Of a DNA stretch of 64,000 nt, positions 39,251 to 49,567 are shown one piece after another. Numbering within the stretch: the first letter of the stretch is position 1; each line of letters begins with the position of its first letter. The DNA is taken from contig NZ_LR217710.1 of assembly GCF_900698915.1 (NCBI RefSeq), positions 310,001-374,000 on the forward strand, in the 5' to 3' direction. The notes beneath the pieces were generated by a model that had not been told where the DNA came from, made no database searches, and saw nothing but the letters and a program-made list of their open reading frames with translations. The stretch is from Buchnera aphidicola (Cinara curvipes) (lineage in GTDB: Bacteria > Pseudomonadota > Gammaproteobacteria > Enterobacterales > Enterobacteriaceae). The position numbers were made by a program, and so were the translations under genes.

Positions 39251-39868
39251 ATGAATTATATTAAAAAAAGAAATAAAAATAAAAAAAAAATGTCTTTAAT
39301 ACCTTTTGTTATTGACAAAAATTCACAAGGAGAAAGATCCTATGATATTTTTTCACGTTTATTAAAAGATAGAATTATCTTCCTAACAGGAAAGATTGAT
39401 GATCACCTTGCTAGCATCATTATATCTCAAATATTATTTTTAGAATCAGAAAATAAAAAAAAAGATATTTTTTTATATATTAATTCACCTGGAGGAATAA
39501 TTACTTCCGGTTTGTCTATTTATGATACTATGCAATTTGTTCAACCTGATATTAATACAATATGTCTAGGGCAAGCTTGTTCAATGGCTGCCATACTATT
39601 ATGCGCAGGAAAAAAAGGAAAAAGATTTTGTTTACCTCATGCAAGGGTTATGCTACATCAACCATTAGGTGGATTTCAAGGACAAGCTTCAGATATTATA
39701 ATACATGCTAAAGAAATAAAAAAAGTAAAAAAAATAATAAACAATTTATTATCTTTTCATACTAATGTATCTATAAAAAAAATAAACAAGGATACAGAAA
39801 GAGATTTTTTCTTTTCCCCTAAAGAAGCTATAAAATATGGACTTATAGATTCAATTTTAAAAAAATAA
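39251..39868 (+). CDS. clpP: ATP-dependent Clp protease proteolytic subunit
   Basis: Serine protease barrel (tetradecamer) that works with ClpX. The 205 aa (E. coli 207) carry the catalytic Ser in [11 protein letters not shown] near residue 110, His in [13 protein letters not shown] near 135 and Asp in the [10 protein letters not shown] region near 184. [20 protein letters not shown] is the oxyanion-side helix region. The N-terminal propeptide is Lys-rich ([14 protein letters not shown]). AAGGA lies seven bases before ATG 39251. clpX starts 53 bp downstream. Confidence 0.97.
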   Translation: MNYIKKRNKNKKKMSLIPFVIDKNSQGERSYDIFSRLLKDRIIFLTGKIDDHLASIIISQILFLESENKKKDIFLYINSPGGIITSGLSIYDTMQFVQPDINTICLGQACSMAAILLCAGKKGKRFCLPHARVMLHQPLGGFQGQASDIIIHAKEIKKVKKIINNLLSFHTNVSIKKINKDTERDFFFSPKEAIKYGLIDSILKK

Positions 39869-39921
39869 ATAATAACGTTTACTATAAAATTATACAAATA
39901 CTATTTATAATAGAGAAAAAT

Positions 39922-41172
39922 ATGGATAATACTATTAATAATAAAAAACTTATAATCTGTTCTTTTTGTAAAAAAAATCAAAATGAAGCAAAAAAAATGA
40001 TTAGTGGTCTTTCAGGACATATTTGTGATCAATGTATTTTATTATGCAATGATATTTTAAATAAATATAATTTTAAAAAAAATAATAAAATAATTCCATT
40101 ACAAACACCTAAAATTATAAAAAAATATTTAGATAAGTTTATAATAGGTCAAAAAAAAGCAAAAAAAATCATTTCTGTTGCAGTATATAATCATTATAAA
40201 AAATTAAATTATTTATTACAAGATAATCATAGCATTAAATTAGAAAAAAGTAATATTTTGTTGATCGGACCAACCGGTACAGGAAAAACATTAATTGCTG
40301 AAACATTAGCAAAATATTTAAAAGTACCATTTTCTATTGCAGATGCTACAACATTAACAGAGGCAGGTTATGTTGGAGAAGATGTTGAAAATATTTTAAG
40401 AAGATTAATAGAAAATAGTAATTATGATATTAAACAAGCAGAGAAGGGAATTATATATATTGATGAAATAGATAAAATTACAAAAAAATCAGAAAATATT
40501 TCCATTACTCGGGATGTATCAGGAGAAGGTGTTCAACAATCTTTATTAAAAATCATAGAGGGAAAGATAGCTTCTGTACCTATAAAGGGAGGAAGAAAAC
40601 ATCCTGAACAAGAAACATGGAAAATTGACACCTCAAAAATTTTATTTATCTGTGGTGGAGCATTTTTTGGTTTAAAAAATATTATTTCTAAACGTATAAA
40701 TAATAAATCTAAAATTGGTTTTAATATAAAAAATATACATAAAAAAAAGAAATTTAGTTATAAAAAATATATACAACCTATAGATCTTATTAAGTATGGT
40801 TTAATACCAGAGTTTGTTGGTAGATTACCAATAAATATTATGCTTAAAAATCTAACACAAAAAGATCTAATCAAAATACTTTACAAACCTAAAAATGCTT
40901 TAATTAAGCAATATAAAAAATTATTTTCTTTAGAAAATATTAAATTGAAATTTGATAAATCAGCTTTAATAGAAATAGCAAAACAAACAATAAAGAAAAA
41001 AACTGGAGCTAGAGGATTACGATCAATTTTAGAGTCCATATTGTTAAATACAATGTATAAAGTACCTAATTTAAAAAATATAACTAGTGTTTATATAAAT
41101 AAATCTGTTGTACAAAAAAAAAGTTCACCAAAATTATTTTTTCTAGAAAAAAAAACAGATAAAAAAATATAA
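39922..41172 (+). CDS. clpX: ClpXP unfoldase subunit ClpX
   Basis: AAA+ unfoldase that feeds ClpP. The N-terminal zinc domain has four cysteines (CSFC, then CDQC near residues 14-39). Walker A is GPTGTGKT near 116, the pore loop GYVG near 150, Walker [10 protein letters not shown] near 180, the ClpP-docking IGF loop SKIGFNIK near 264, sensor 2 [10 protein letters not shown] near 365. The 416 aa (E. coli 424) align fully. Confidence 0.97.
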   Translation: MDNTINNKKLIICSFCKKNQNEAKKMISGLSGHICDQCILLCNDILNKYNFKKNNKIIPLQTPKIIKKYLDKFIIGQKKAKKIISVAVYNHYKKLNYLLQDNHSIKLEKSNILLIGPTGTGKTLIAETLAKYLKVPFSIADATTLTEAGYVGEDVENILRRLIENSNYDIKQAEKGIIYIDEIDKITKKSENISITRDVSGEGVQQSLLKIIEGKIASVPIKGGRKHPEQETWKIDTSKILFICGGAFFGLKNIISKRINNKSKIGFNIKNIHKKKKFSYKKYIQPIDLIKYGLIPEFVGRLPINIMLKNLTQKDLIKILYKPKNALIKQYKKLFSLENIKLKFDKSALIEIAKQTIKKKTGARGLRSILESILLNTMYKVPNLKNITSVYINKSVVQKKSSPKLFFLEKKTDKKI

Positions 41173-41296
41173 TATGATAATCTATTATTATAAATAAATA
41201 TAAAATAAAAAATATTTACTATATATAAATACCATAAATAAAAATATAAAATTACAAAAATTTTTGTATATTAAAACACTGAAAAGAGAGATATAT

Positions 41297-43645
41297 ATGA
41301 ATTCTGAGTATTCAGAAAATATTAATATTCCAATATTACCTTTACGAGATATAGTAGTATATCCGTATATGGTTACTCCTTTATTTATCGGTCGTAAAAA
41401 TTCAATTAAATGTATAGAATTTTCTATGAAAAATGATAGAAAAATACTCTTAATTACACAAAAAGAAGCAAAAACAGAAAAACCAAAAAAAAATGATTTA
41501 TTTAATATTGGAACAGTTGCAAAAATTTTACAAATATTAAATTTACCCGATGGTACTATAAAAATAGTAATAGAAGGAAAAAAAAGAGCAAAAATAAAAA
41601 ATATAAAAAAAAATGATAATTACTATTTAGCTAACATTAAATATATAAAATCTAAAAAAATAAAAGAAAAAGAAAAGAAAGTATTTATTAAAACTACTGT
41701 TAATCAATTTAAAAGATATATTGAATTAAATAAAAAAATACCAATGGAAATTTTAGATTCATTGAAAAAAATTAGTAATATAGAAAAGTTAAGTGATATT
41801 TTAGCATATCATATGCCTTTAAAAATAAAAGAAAAACAAACATTATTAGAAATATCATGTATAAAAAAACGTTTAGAATTTCTAATTGGAATAATGGAAT
41901 CTGAAATTGACCTATTAAAAATAGAAAAAAACATAAGAAATAGAATTAAACAACAAACAGAAAAAAATCAAAGAGAATATTTTTTAACAGAACAAATGAA
42001 AGCAATTCAAAAAGAATTAGGTGATTCAGAAAATTCTATTGATGAAAATGAAAAATTAAAAAATAAAATAAAATTAGCAAAAATGCCTAAAGAAGCTAAA
42101 AAAAAAACACAAGCAGAATTAAAAAAATTACAAATGATGTCTCCCATGTCAGCTGAAGCTACAGTTGTCAGAAATTATGTTGAATGGATGATACAAGTCC
42201 CTTGGAATAAAAAAAGTAAAATAAAAAAAAATATTCAAGTAGCTCATAAAATTTTAAATATTGATCATTTTGGATTACATGATGTAAAAGAACATATTTT
42301 AGAGTATTTAGCAGTTCAAAATAGAATAAGGAAAATTAAAGGTCCTATTCTATGTTTAGTAGGTCCTCCGGGAATTGGAAAAACTTCACTAGGTAAATCA
42401 ATTGCTAGGGCAACTGGTAGAAAATACATTCGTATGGCTTTAGGAGGAATAAGAGATGAAGCTGAAATTAGAGGGCATAGAAGAACATATATTGGTTCTA
42501 TGCCCGGAAAATTAATGCAAAAAATAACTAAATCAGGTGTAAAAAATCCTCTATTTTTATTAGATGAGATTGATAAAATGGCATTTGATATACGTGTAGA
42601 TCCAGCTGCTGCTTTATTAGAAGCATTAGATCCCGAACAAAATAATTCCTTTAATGACCATTATTTAGAAATAGATTATGATTTATCAGAAGTAATGTTT
42701 ATTGCGACTTCTAATTCTATGAATATACCAGCACCATTATTAGATCGAATGGAAGTTATTCGATTATCAGGATACACCGAAGAAGAAAAAATAAATATTG
42801 CAAAAAAATATCTACAACCAAAACAAATGAAAGAAAACGCCTTAAAAAAAACAGAATTATATATTCAAGATAATGCATTAATAAATATAATTCGATATTA
42901 TACAAGAGAATCAGGAGTTAGAAATCTTGAACGATCTATATCAAAAATTTGTAGAAAATCAGTTAAAAAAATTTTACTAGAAAAAGATATTAATAATATA
43001 AATATTAATAAAAAAAATTTAAAAAATTATTTAGGTATTAAAAAATATACATATGGAAAAATCAACCAAAATAATGAAATTGGACAAGTAATAGGATTAG
43101 CTTGGACAGAAATGGGAGGTGATTTATTAACTATTGAATGTACATGCATTCCAGGTAAAGGTAAACTACTATATACTGGATCTCTCGGAAAAGTCATGCA
43201 AGAATCCATACAAACCGCCTTAACAGTTGTTCGATCACAAGCTAAAAAATTAGGTATTAAAAAAGATTTCTATAATAAAAATGATATTCACGTACATGTC
43301 CCTGAAGGTGCTACACCTAAAGATGGACCAAGTGCAGGGATAACTGTATGTACTGCTATAGTATCATGTTTAACAAATAATCCAGTTAAATCTGATATTG
43401 CTATGACTGGAGAAATTACTCTTAGGGGTCAAGTATTAAACATTGGAGGGTTAAAAGAAAAATTAATAGCAGCACATAGAGGAGGAGTTAAAAAAGTTTT
43501 AATTCCCTATGGAAATAAAAGAGATTTATCAGAAATACCTAAAAATATTCTTTCTGATTTAAACATACACCCAATAAAGAATATAGAAGAAGTACTAGAA
43601 CTATCTTTAGAAAATCATCCCTACATTAATAATTTAAATAAATAA
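41297..43645 (+). CDS. lon: ATP-dependent protease Lon
   Basis: Hexameric AAA+ serine protease for misfolded and regulatory proteins. From ATG 41297, with AAGAGAG six bases upstream, it is 782 aa (E. coli 784) and starts MNSEYSENINIPILPLRD like the family; a TTG at 41264 was rejected. Walker A is GPPGIGKTS near residue 355, Walker B FLLDEIDKM near 418, the catalytic Ser in PKDGPSAGITV near 678 and the Lys of the dyad in GGLKEKLIAAHRGG near 718. Confidence 0.97.
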   Translation: MNSEYSENINIPILPLRDIVVYPYMVTPLFIGRKNSIKCIEFSMKNDRKILLITQKEAKTEKPKKNDLFNIGTVAKILQILNLPDGTIKIVIEGKKRAKIKNIKKNDNYYLANIKYIKSKKIKEKEKKVFIKTTVNQFKRYIELNKKIPMEILDSLKKISNIEKLSDILAYHMPLKIKEKQTLLEISCIKKRLEFLIGIMESEIDLLKIEKNIRNRIKQQTEKNQREYFLTEQMKAIQKELGDSENSIDENEKLKNKIKLAKMPKEAKKKTQAELKKLQMMSPMSAEATVVRNYVEWMIQVPWNKKSKIKKNIQVAHKILNIDHFGLHDVKEHILEYLAVQNRIRKIKGPILCLVGPPGIGKTSLGKSIARATGRKYIRMALGGIRDEAEIRGHRRTYIGSMPGKLMQKITKSGVKNPLFLLDEIDKMAFDIRVDPAAALLEALDPEQNNSFNDHYLEIDYDLSEVMFIATSNSMNIPAPLLDRMEVIRLSGYTEEEKINIAKKYLQPKQMKENALKKTELYIQDNALINIIRYYTRESGVRNLERSISKICRKSVKKILLEKDINNININKKNLKNYLGIKKYTYGKINQNNEIGQVIGLAWTEMGGDLLTIECTCIPGKGKLLYTGSLGKVMQESIQTALTVVRSQAKKLGIKKDFYNKNDIHVHVPEGATPKDGPSAGITVCTAIVSCLTNNPVKSDIAMTGEITLRGQVLNIGGLKEKLIAAHRGGVKKVLIPYGNKRDLSEIPKNILSDLNIHPIKNIEEVLELSLENHPYINNLNK

Positions 43646-43687
43646 AAATGTGAAAAAAATTGAATAAAGTTATACTTTATACAATAT

Positions 43688-43717
43688 AGCTAGAAGAATA
43701 GTATATTCTTACTAGCT
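43688..43717. terminator. Hairpin between lon and ppiD
   Basis: An interrupted 12-bp stem: AGCTAG and AGAATA (43688-43700) pair with TATTCT and CTAGCT (43704-43717) around a GTA loop with an internal A/TA mismatch. It stands 42 bp after lon. The following sequence is A-rich rather than T-rich, so its terminator role is uncertain; it sits where E. coli has hupB. Confidence 0.5.
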
Positions 43718-43784
43718 AAAAGATTTTAAAAATAGAAAATTTATATAGCAATTAAAATGATTTAATTAAAAGGTTAATTTTACT

Positions 43785-45611
43785 ATGTCTTTATTGAAAA
43801 ACTTTTATAAAAAAATAATCTTAATAATTATTACTACTGTTATTGTATTATCTATAATACTCAGTAATATTTCTGGACTTTTTATAAATCAAAAAGAATT
43901 ACCTATTATACATATAAATAAAGAAAAAATTTATTCTAAAATATTACAATTAAGCTATAATATTATTAAAAGAAAAAATAATACTAATATTAAAAATATA
44001 TTAGAACACAGAATAAGCAAACAAGAATATAAACAATATATTCTTCAACAAATTATTATAAAAATAATTAACGAATCTCTTTTAAAACAATATATAGATA
44101 TTATCGATCTAAAAATGTTAGGAAAATATGTAAAAGAATTAATTTATTCTTCAAAATATTTTAATGTTAATAATTCTTTTAATTATATTAGATATTTTAA
44201 GTTTATTAATTTTATTATGTATTCGCATAATCAATATGTTAATGTTTTAAAAAAAAAAATAGCAGTGCAATATTTAATAAAAATATTATTGAAATCAATT
44301 ATAATTTTAAAACAAGATATATTTAATAAATTTAAAAAAATAACAAACAAAAAAAATATACAAATCACCAATTTTAAAATTGATTTAACAAAATCAGAAA
44401 AAAAAAATAATATTAATGACATCAAAAAATATTTTTATTTAAATAAAGAAAAATTCTATGCACCTTCATCTGCTACTATTCATGTAGCTAATTTAAAAAA
44501 AAAAATACCAATAAAAAATAACAATATTCAGTCATTAATAAAAAATATAAAAAAAAAATTAATAAAAAAAAAATATAATTTTAATTTTATTAAAATTAAT
44601 CCCTCTACAATAAAAAATTTTTTTTTAAAAATATATCAAAGAAAAAAAATAAATAAAGAAATAAAAAATAAAAAAATAAATTATATAAAATTAGGATGGA
44701 TAAAATCAAAAAACACACCTAAAATTATAAAAAAGTTTCGATTAAAAAAAATAGGAGATTACTCTAAAATAATATTTTATAAAAATAATTTTTTTATTTT
44801 CAAATTAAATTCTATACAAAACATAAATAATAAAAATATACATAAAATTAAAAATTATGTTATTAAAAAAATCAAACATCAAAAAAATATTTTTAAAAAA
44901 ATAATTTTTAATAATATGTTATATATTTTATTAAATAATCATAATATAAAATTAAAAAATTTATTACCAAAAAATTCTATCAAAGTATACAAAAAAACAA
45001 TAATAAAATTTCCAAAACAAATTAAAAATTATTATTTAAATACTTTTAATAAATATATAAAAAAAAACTTTTTTTATAAAAAAAAATCATACTTTAATCC
45101 AAACATCCAAACATATACTAATAAAAAAAAACATATTTATTTATTAAAAATGAAATCATATGTTAAAAAACATTTATTAAATAAAAAAATAGTTTATAAA
45201 AAAATATTAGGTAATTTTTTATTAAAAAAAATGTATAAAAAAAATCATACATCTATAAAAAACTTCTTACTAAAAAAATATAACAAAAAAAAATTCTTTT
45301 TTGACAAAAATCCGATATATATTTATAATCCTCAAACATTATTTTTTAAACATAATGATGAAATAAAAAAAATTATTAAACAATTACCTTCTATACAAAA
45401 GAATCGTTATATATACATTTTTTTTAAAAAATCTAAACAAAAAAATTATTTAATAATTTTTAAAAAAGAATTTTTTGAAAAAATAAATAAAACAGAAAAA
45501 TATTTAATAAATCAGCAAATTAAACAATATCTAAAATTAAAAGTAATTACAGCAATTTTACAAAATTTATATAAAAAATCTAAAATAACGTATAATTCTA
45601 ATATAGAATAA
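43785..45611 (+). CDS. ppiD: Periplasmic folding chaperone PpiD (SurA/parvulin type)
   Basis: Membrane-anchored chaperone for proteins leaving the Sec translocon. The 608 aa (E. coli 623) begin with one membrane segment (about residues 11-33, IILIIITTVIVLSIIL, ending in SGLFINQ, E. coli SGYLIGG). The remaining periplasmic part shows FYAPSSATIHVAN (E. coli FMTPEQFRVSYIK) and a parvulin-like end KLGWI...IGDYSKI. Sequence divergence is extreme and Lys/Asn-rich; the position after lon and the membrane anchor carry much of the call. PPIase activity cannot be judged. Confidence 0.85.
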   Translation: MSLLKNFYKKIILIIITTVIVLSIILSNISGLFINQKELPIIHINKEKIYSKILQLSYNIIKRKNNTNIKNILEHRISKQEYKQYILQQIIIKIINESLLKQYIDIIDLKMLGKYVKELIYSSKYFNVNNSFNYIRYFKFINFIMYSHNQYVNVLKKKIAVQYLIKILLKSIIILKQDIFNKFKKITNKKNIQITNFKIDLTKSEKKNNINDIKKYFYLNKEKFYAPSSATIHVANLKKKIPIKNNNIQSLIKNIKKKLIKKKYNFNFIKINPSTIKNFFLKIYQRKKINKEIKNKKINYIKLGWIKSKNTPKIIKKFRLKKIGDYSKIIFYKNNFFIFKLNSIQNINNKNIHKIKNYVIKKIKHQKNIFKKIIFNNMLYILLNNHNIKLKNLLPKNSIKVYKKTIIKFPKQIKNYYLNTFNKYIKKNFFYKKKSYFNPNIQTYTNKKKHIYLLKMKSYVKKHLLNKKIVYKKILGNFLLKKMYKKNHTSIKNFLLKKYNKKKFFFDKNPIYIYNPQTLFFKHNDEIKKIIKQLPSIQKNRYIYIFFKKSKQKNYLIIFKKEFFEKINKTEKYLINQQIKQYLKLKVITAILQNLYKKSKITYNSNIE

Positions 45612-45742
45612 TATATTTTAAAATAATATAAATTCAATAAAAATTAATAAAATAATTATTTATATATATCTTTTATATAAAATTAAATATTATTTTATTT
45701 TTTCAAAAACTATCCTATTCATAATAAAAACAAGGTAATTTT

Positions 45743-47479
45743 GTGAAATTATTTAAAGAATTAAAATGGTATTTTATAAAAGAATGGAAACGATATGCGG
45801 GTACATGCATTCTTTTAATGATAATTACATTATTACAATTACTACCTGCTAAAATTATTGGTTCTACTATTGATTTAATATTAACTAATCAAGCCTCTAA
45901 TCAAGATGTAATAATAAAAATTACACAAATAGTTTTAATATCTATAACAATTTATATACTAAAATATTTTTGGAAAATTTTATTATTTAGTTCATCTTAT
46001 CATCTAATTTCTCAATTAAGAATAAAATTTTGTTCTGCTTTGTTAAAAAAAAATTCGATATTTTATTCAAAATATAACAATGGAGATCTAATATCTAGGG
46101 CTACTAACGATATTGAAAGGGTAGTTTTTTCTATAGGAGAAGGAATACTAACAATAGCTGATTCTTTTATTACAGGAATTTCAATTTTTATTGTAATGTG
46201 TATACAAATAAACTGGAAGTTATCTTTTTTTTCATTACTTCCAATGCCTGTTATGGCTATAATTATTAAAAAATGTGGAAATAGATTATATTCAAAATTT
46301 CAAAAATCACAAAAATATTTTTCTATTTTAAATAATCAAGCTCAAAATAGTTTAAATAATATACATATGATACGAAATTTTCAGTTAGAAAAAACAGAAA
46401 TCAAAAAATTTTCTAAAGCAGCAAACGATGTTAAGAAAAAAGATTTTCAAGTATCTAAAATAGATGCTCAATTTAATCCAATTATTCATATTTCAATTGC
46501 TATGTCTAATTTATTTGCAATCTTAGGAGGTAGTTTTTTAATTACAACAGAACAAATAACTTTTGGTCAATTAACAAGTTTTATTTTGTATTTAGGGTCT
46601 ATGATTTGGCCAATTCTAGCATTTGCATGGATGTTTAATATTTTAGAACGAGGTAATGTATCTTGGAAAAGAATACAAGAAATAATAATAACAAAAAACA
46701 AAAAAACAGAAAAAAATAATAACATTAATAAAATTAATATAAAAAATAATTTATTTATAAATATAAAAAAATTTTCTTATCCTGAAAGAAAAAAAAAATC
46801 ATTAAAAAATATAAAATTAGAAATACCAAATAATACTACTTTAGGTATTTGCGGTCCAACAGGATCAGGAAAAACTACTTTAATTCGTTTAATTCAAAAA
46901 CATTTTGAAATACCATCAGGATATATCAAATATCATAAATATGATATAAAAGATATATGTATAAAAGAATGGCGTAAAATAATATCAGTAGTTAATCAAA
47001 CACCATTTTTATTTTCTGATAGTATTTTTAATAATATTAGATTTGGAAAAGTAAATTCTTCCATGAAAGAAATTAAAAATGCAGCTAAATTAGCATGTAT
47101 ACATGATGATATAAAAAAATTACCTCAAGGATATAATACTCAAGTAGGAGAAAAAGGAATTAAATTATCTGGTGGACAAAAACAACGAATTACAATCGCT
47201 AGAGCTTTTTTAATTAAATCTAAAATTTTTATTTTAGACGATCCTTTATCATCTGTAGATCATGATACAGAACGCAAAATCATTAGAAATATTAAAAAAT
47301 ATACACAAAAAAATAAAATAACTACTATTATAGTTACTCATAGATTATCAATTTTAGAACAATTTAATAATATCCTTGTTTTAAAAAAAGGAGAAATTTT
47401 ACAAATAGGTTCACATAAAAAATTATTATCTGAAAAAAATTGGTATCATAAAATGTATAATTATCAAAAATTTAAATAA
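45743..47479 (+). CDS. mdlA: Multidrug-resistance-like ABC exporter half MdlA
   Basis: Half-transporter: six membrane segments (residues ~1-300) and an ATPase. Walker A GPTGSGKTT near residue 371, signature LSGGQKQRI near 477, Walker B IFILDDPLSSVD near 497 and the H-loop VTHRLS near 532 are intact. GTG at 45743 with AAGG upstream is the start; MKLFKELKWYFIKEWKRY matches E. coli MdlA. Forms a heterodimer with MdlB, 45 bp downstream; substrate unknown, but it is one of few transporters Buchnera keeps. Confidence 0.95.
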   Translation: MKLFKELKWYFIKEWKRYAGTCILLMIITLLQLLPAKIIGSTIDLILTNQASNQDVIIKITQIVLISITIYILKYFWKILLFSSSYHLISQLRIKFCSALLKKNSIFYSKYNNGDLISRATNDIERVVFSIGEGILTIADSFITGISIFIVMCIQINWKLSFFSLLPMPVMAIIIKKCGNRLYSKFQKSQKYFSILNNQAQNSLNNIHMIRNFQLEKTEIKKFSKAANDVKKKDFQVSKIDAQFNPIIHISIAMSNLFAILGGSFLITTEQITFGQLTSFILYLGSMIWPILAFAWMFNILERGNVSWKRIQEIIITKNKKTEKNNNINKINIKNNLFINIKKFSYPERKKKSLKNIKLEIPNNTTLGICGPTGSGKTTLIRLIQKHFEIPSGYIKYHKYDIKDICIKEWRKIISVVNQTPFLFSDSIFNNIRFGKVNSSMKEIKNAAKLACIHDDIKKLPQGYNTQVGEKGIKLSGGQKQRITIARAFLIKSKIFILDDPLSSVDHDTERKIIRNIKKYTQKNKITTIIVTHRLSILEQFNNILVLKKGEILQIGSHKKLLSEKNWYHKMYNYQKFK

Positions 47480-47524
47480 TAAAATATACATTTTCATATA
47501 CTTTAATAAAAATAGGAAAAAAAA

Positions 47525-49276
47525 ATGGAAGATCAACAATATTCTTCATGGAAGATAATAAAACGATTATTATCTTATTATAAAAAAAAAAAATATTTAT
47601 TATTATTATCGTGTATATTAATTTTATTAGCGACAATAACTGAAATTTCCAGTCCTATTATTCTTAGTAATTTTATTAATAACATTTTAAAATATCGTAT
47701 ATTAAAAATGACAAAAAATTTATATCTAATTAGTTATTTTATAATATTACAAATATTGTCATCATGTTTTAATTATTTTTATACAATATATTTTAGTAAA
47801 ATATCTACTGAAATTATTCAAGAATTAAGAATAAATATCATGAATGTTGCATTACAACAACCTATGAAAGTGTTTAATCAAAAACCAATAAATTCAATAA
47901 TAACCAAAATAACAAATGATACAGAATCAGTAAAAGAATTTTATGAAACAATTTTATCTTCTTTTTTAAAAAATTTTATATTATTTTTCATAATTTTAAC
48001 ATCTATGTTTATTTTGGAATGGAGAATGGCTTTAATTAGTTCTCTTATGATACCTATAGTTTCTATTATAGTTATAATTCATCAATACTATAGCAAACCG
48101 ATAATTAAAAAAATAAAATCATCTCTATCTAATTTAAACAATACAATTAATGAAATTATTAATGGAATTACTATAATTCAACAATTTAATCAAGAGAAAA
48201 AATTCATTGAAAAAATTAACTATATTAACAATGAAAGTTATTTAAATAGAATAAAAACATTAAAAATAGATAGTTTATTATTACGACCATTATTAAATTT
48301 AATATCTTCTATTGTTTTGTCCTGTATAATTACGACATTAAAATTATTTCCAATGGCGATTATAAAAATAAGTATCATACATACTTTTATAAATTATTTA
48401 AGACATTTAAATGAACCAATAATTGCAATTACAGGTCAACAATCACTATTACAGCAAGCTATTGTCTCTTCAGAAAGAATTTTTAAATTTATTGATTCCC
48501 CAATAAAAACATACGGAAATAATATTTCATCATTAAAAACCGGAGAAATACAATTTAAAAATGTGAATTTTACTTATCCAGAAACAAAAAAAAGAATTTT
48601 AAAAAATATTAATATAAATATTCCAGATAGAAGTTGTATAGCATTAGTAGGAAAAACAGGAAGTGGAAAAACTACTTTATCTAATTTAATTTTAGGACAT
48701 TATACTGTTACAGAAGGGAAAATATATATAGATAAAAAACCAATAAATACTTTATCAAACAAAGTATTACGTAAAAATATTTCTATTGTTCAACAAGAAC
48801 CTACAATTTTATATGATAGTTTAATTAATAATATATCTCTTAATAGAGAAATAAAAGAAAAAACAGTTATTAACGCACTATATAAAAGTCAGTTAAAACA
48901 ACTGGTCGATGTATTGCCAAATGGATATATGTCAATAATTGGACAAAATAATGATTCTCTTTCTCAAGGACAAAAACAATTAATAGGTATTGCTAGAATA
49001 TTAGTTTCTCATCCTAAAATACTAATTTTTGATGAAGCAACTGCTAGCATAGATTCTGAATCTGAACAAAAAATACAAAAAATATTATCTTCTATTCAAA
49101 AAAAATCTACAGTAGTAATTATAGCTCATAGATTATCTACAATAATAAATTCTGATATAATTATAGTACTAGATAAAGGAAGAGTAATAGAAACAGGAAA
49201 TCATAAAGAATTATTAAATAATAAGGGATTGTATTATAAAATGTTTACATATCAACATAATTATAAAAATATTTGA
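47525..49276 (+). CDS. mdlB: Multidrug-resistance-like ABC exporter half MdlB
   Basis: Partner of MdlA. The 583 aa (E. coli 593) have an N-terminal six-helix membrane domain and an ATPase with Walker A GKTGSGKTT near residue 377, Walker B ILIFDEATASIDSE near 498 and the H-loop IAHRLS near 536. The signature reads LSQGQKQLI, the non-canonical second Gly-to-Gln form also seen in E. coli MdlB. AGGAAA lies before ATG 47525. Confidence 0.95.
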   Translation: MEDQQYSSWKIIKRLLSYYKKKKYLLLLSCILILLATITEISSPIILSNFINNILKYRILKMTKNLYLISYFIILQILSSCFNYFYTIYFSKISTEIIQELRINIMNVALQQPMKVFNQKPINSIITKITNDTESVKEFYETILSSFLKNFILFFIILTSMFILEWRMALISSLMIPIVSIIVIIHQYYSKPIIKKIKSSLSNLNNTINEIINGITIIQQFNQEKKFIEKINYINNESYLNRIKTLKIDSLLLRPLLNLISSIVLSCIITTLKLFPMAIIKISIIHTFINYLRHLNEPIIAITGQQSLLQQAIVSSERIFKFIDSPIKTYGNNISSLKTGEIQFKNVNFTYPETKKRILKNININIPDRSCIALVGKTGSGKTTLSNLILGHYTVTEGKIYIDKKPINTLSNKVLRKNISIVQQEPTILYDSLINNISLNREIKEKTVINALYKSQLKQLVDVLPNGYMSIIGQNNDSLSQGQKQLIGIARILVSHPKILIFDEATASIDSESEQKIQKILSSIQKKSTVVIIAHRLSTIINSDIIIVLDKGRVIETGNHKELLNNKGLYYKMFTYQHNYKNI

Positions 49277-49317
49277 TTATGTAACAAAAATAAAATAAAA
49301 AAATAATTTTAATTTAA

Positions 49318-49423
49318 CCTGTTAGGGGAAATCATAAAACCTATATCTTTTAATTTGGCTGCTTCCTTCCGAACCTGACCAGATAACTAAAAGTAAATAG
49401 AATTAAAATTAAACCCTAACAGG
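49318..49423 (-). ncRNA. ffs: 4.5S RNA of the signal recognition particle
   Basis: The conserved SRP tip is present on the minus strand (reverse complement of 49357-49380): GGTCAGG, then GGAAGGAAGCAGCC. The ends close with a perfect 10-bp stem, CCTGTTAGGG (49414-49423 read in reverse) against CCCTAACAGG (49318-49327). About 106 nt, E. coli 114. Binds Ffh for membrane targeting. Its place beside mdlB and dnaX agrees with E. coli. Confidence 0.95.
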
Positions 49424-49567
49424 AGATTTTAATAATTAAAAAAAATTATTAATAAAAATAAAATTTATTTAAATGATATTTTCTATTAATATACCATATA
49501 AATCTTTAAAAATATATATATTTTAATATAAAAATTTAAAATTAAAAAATTTTTAATCTGGAGAAAA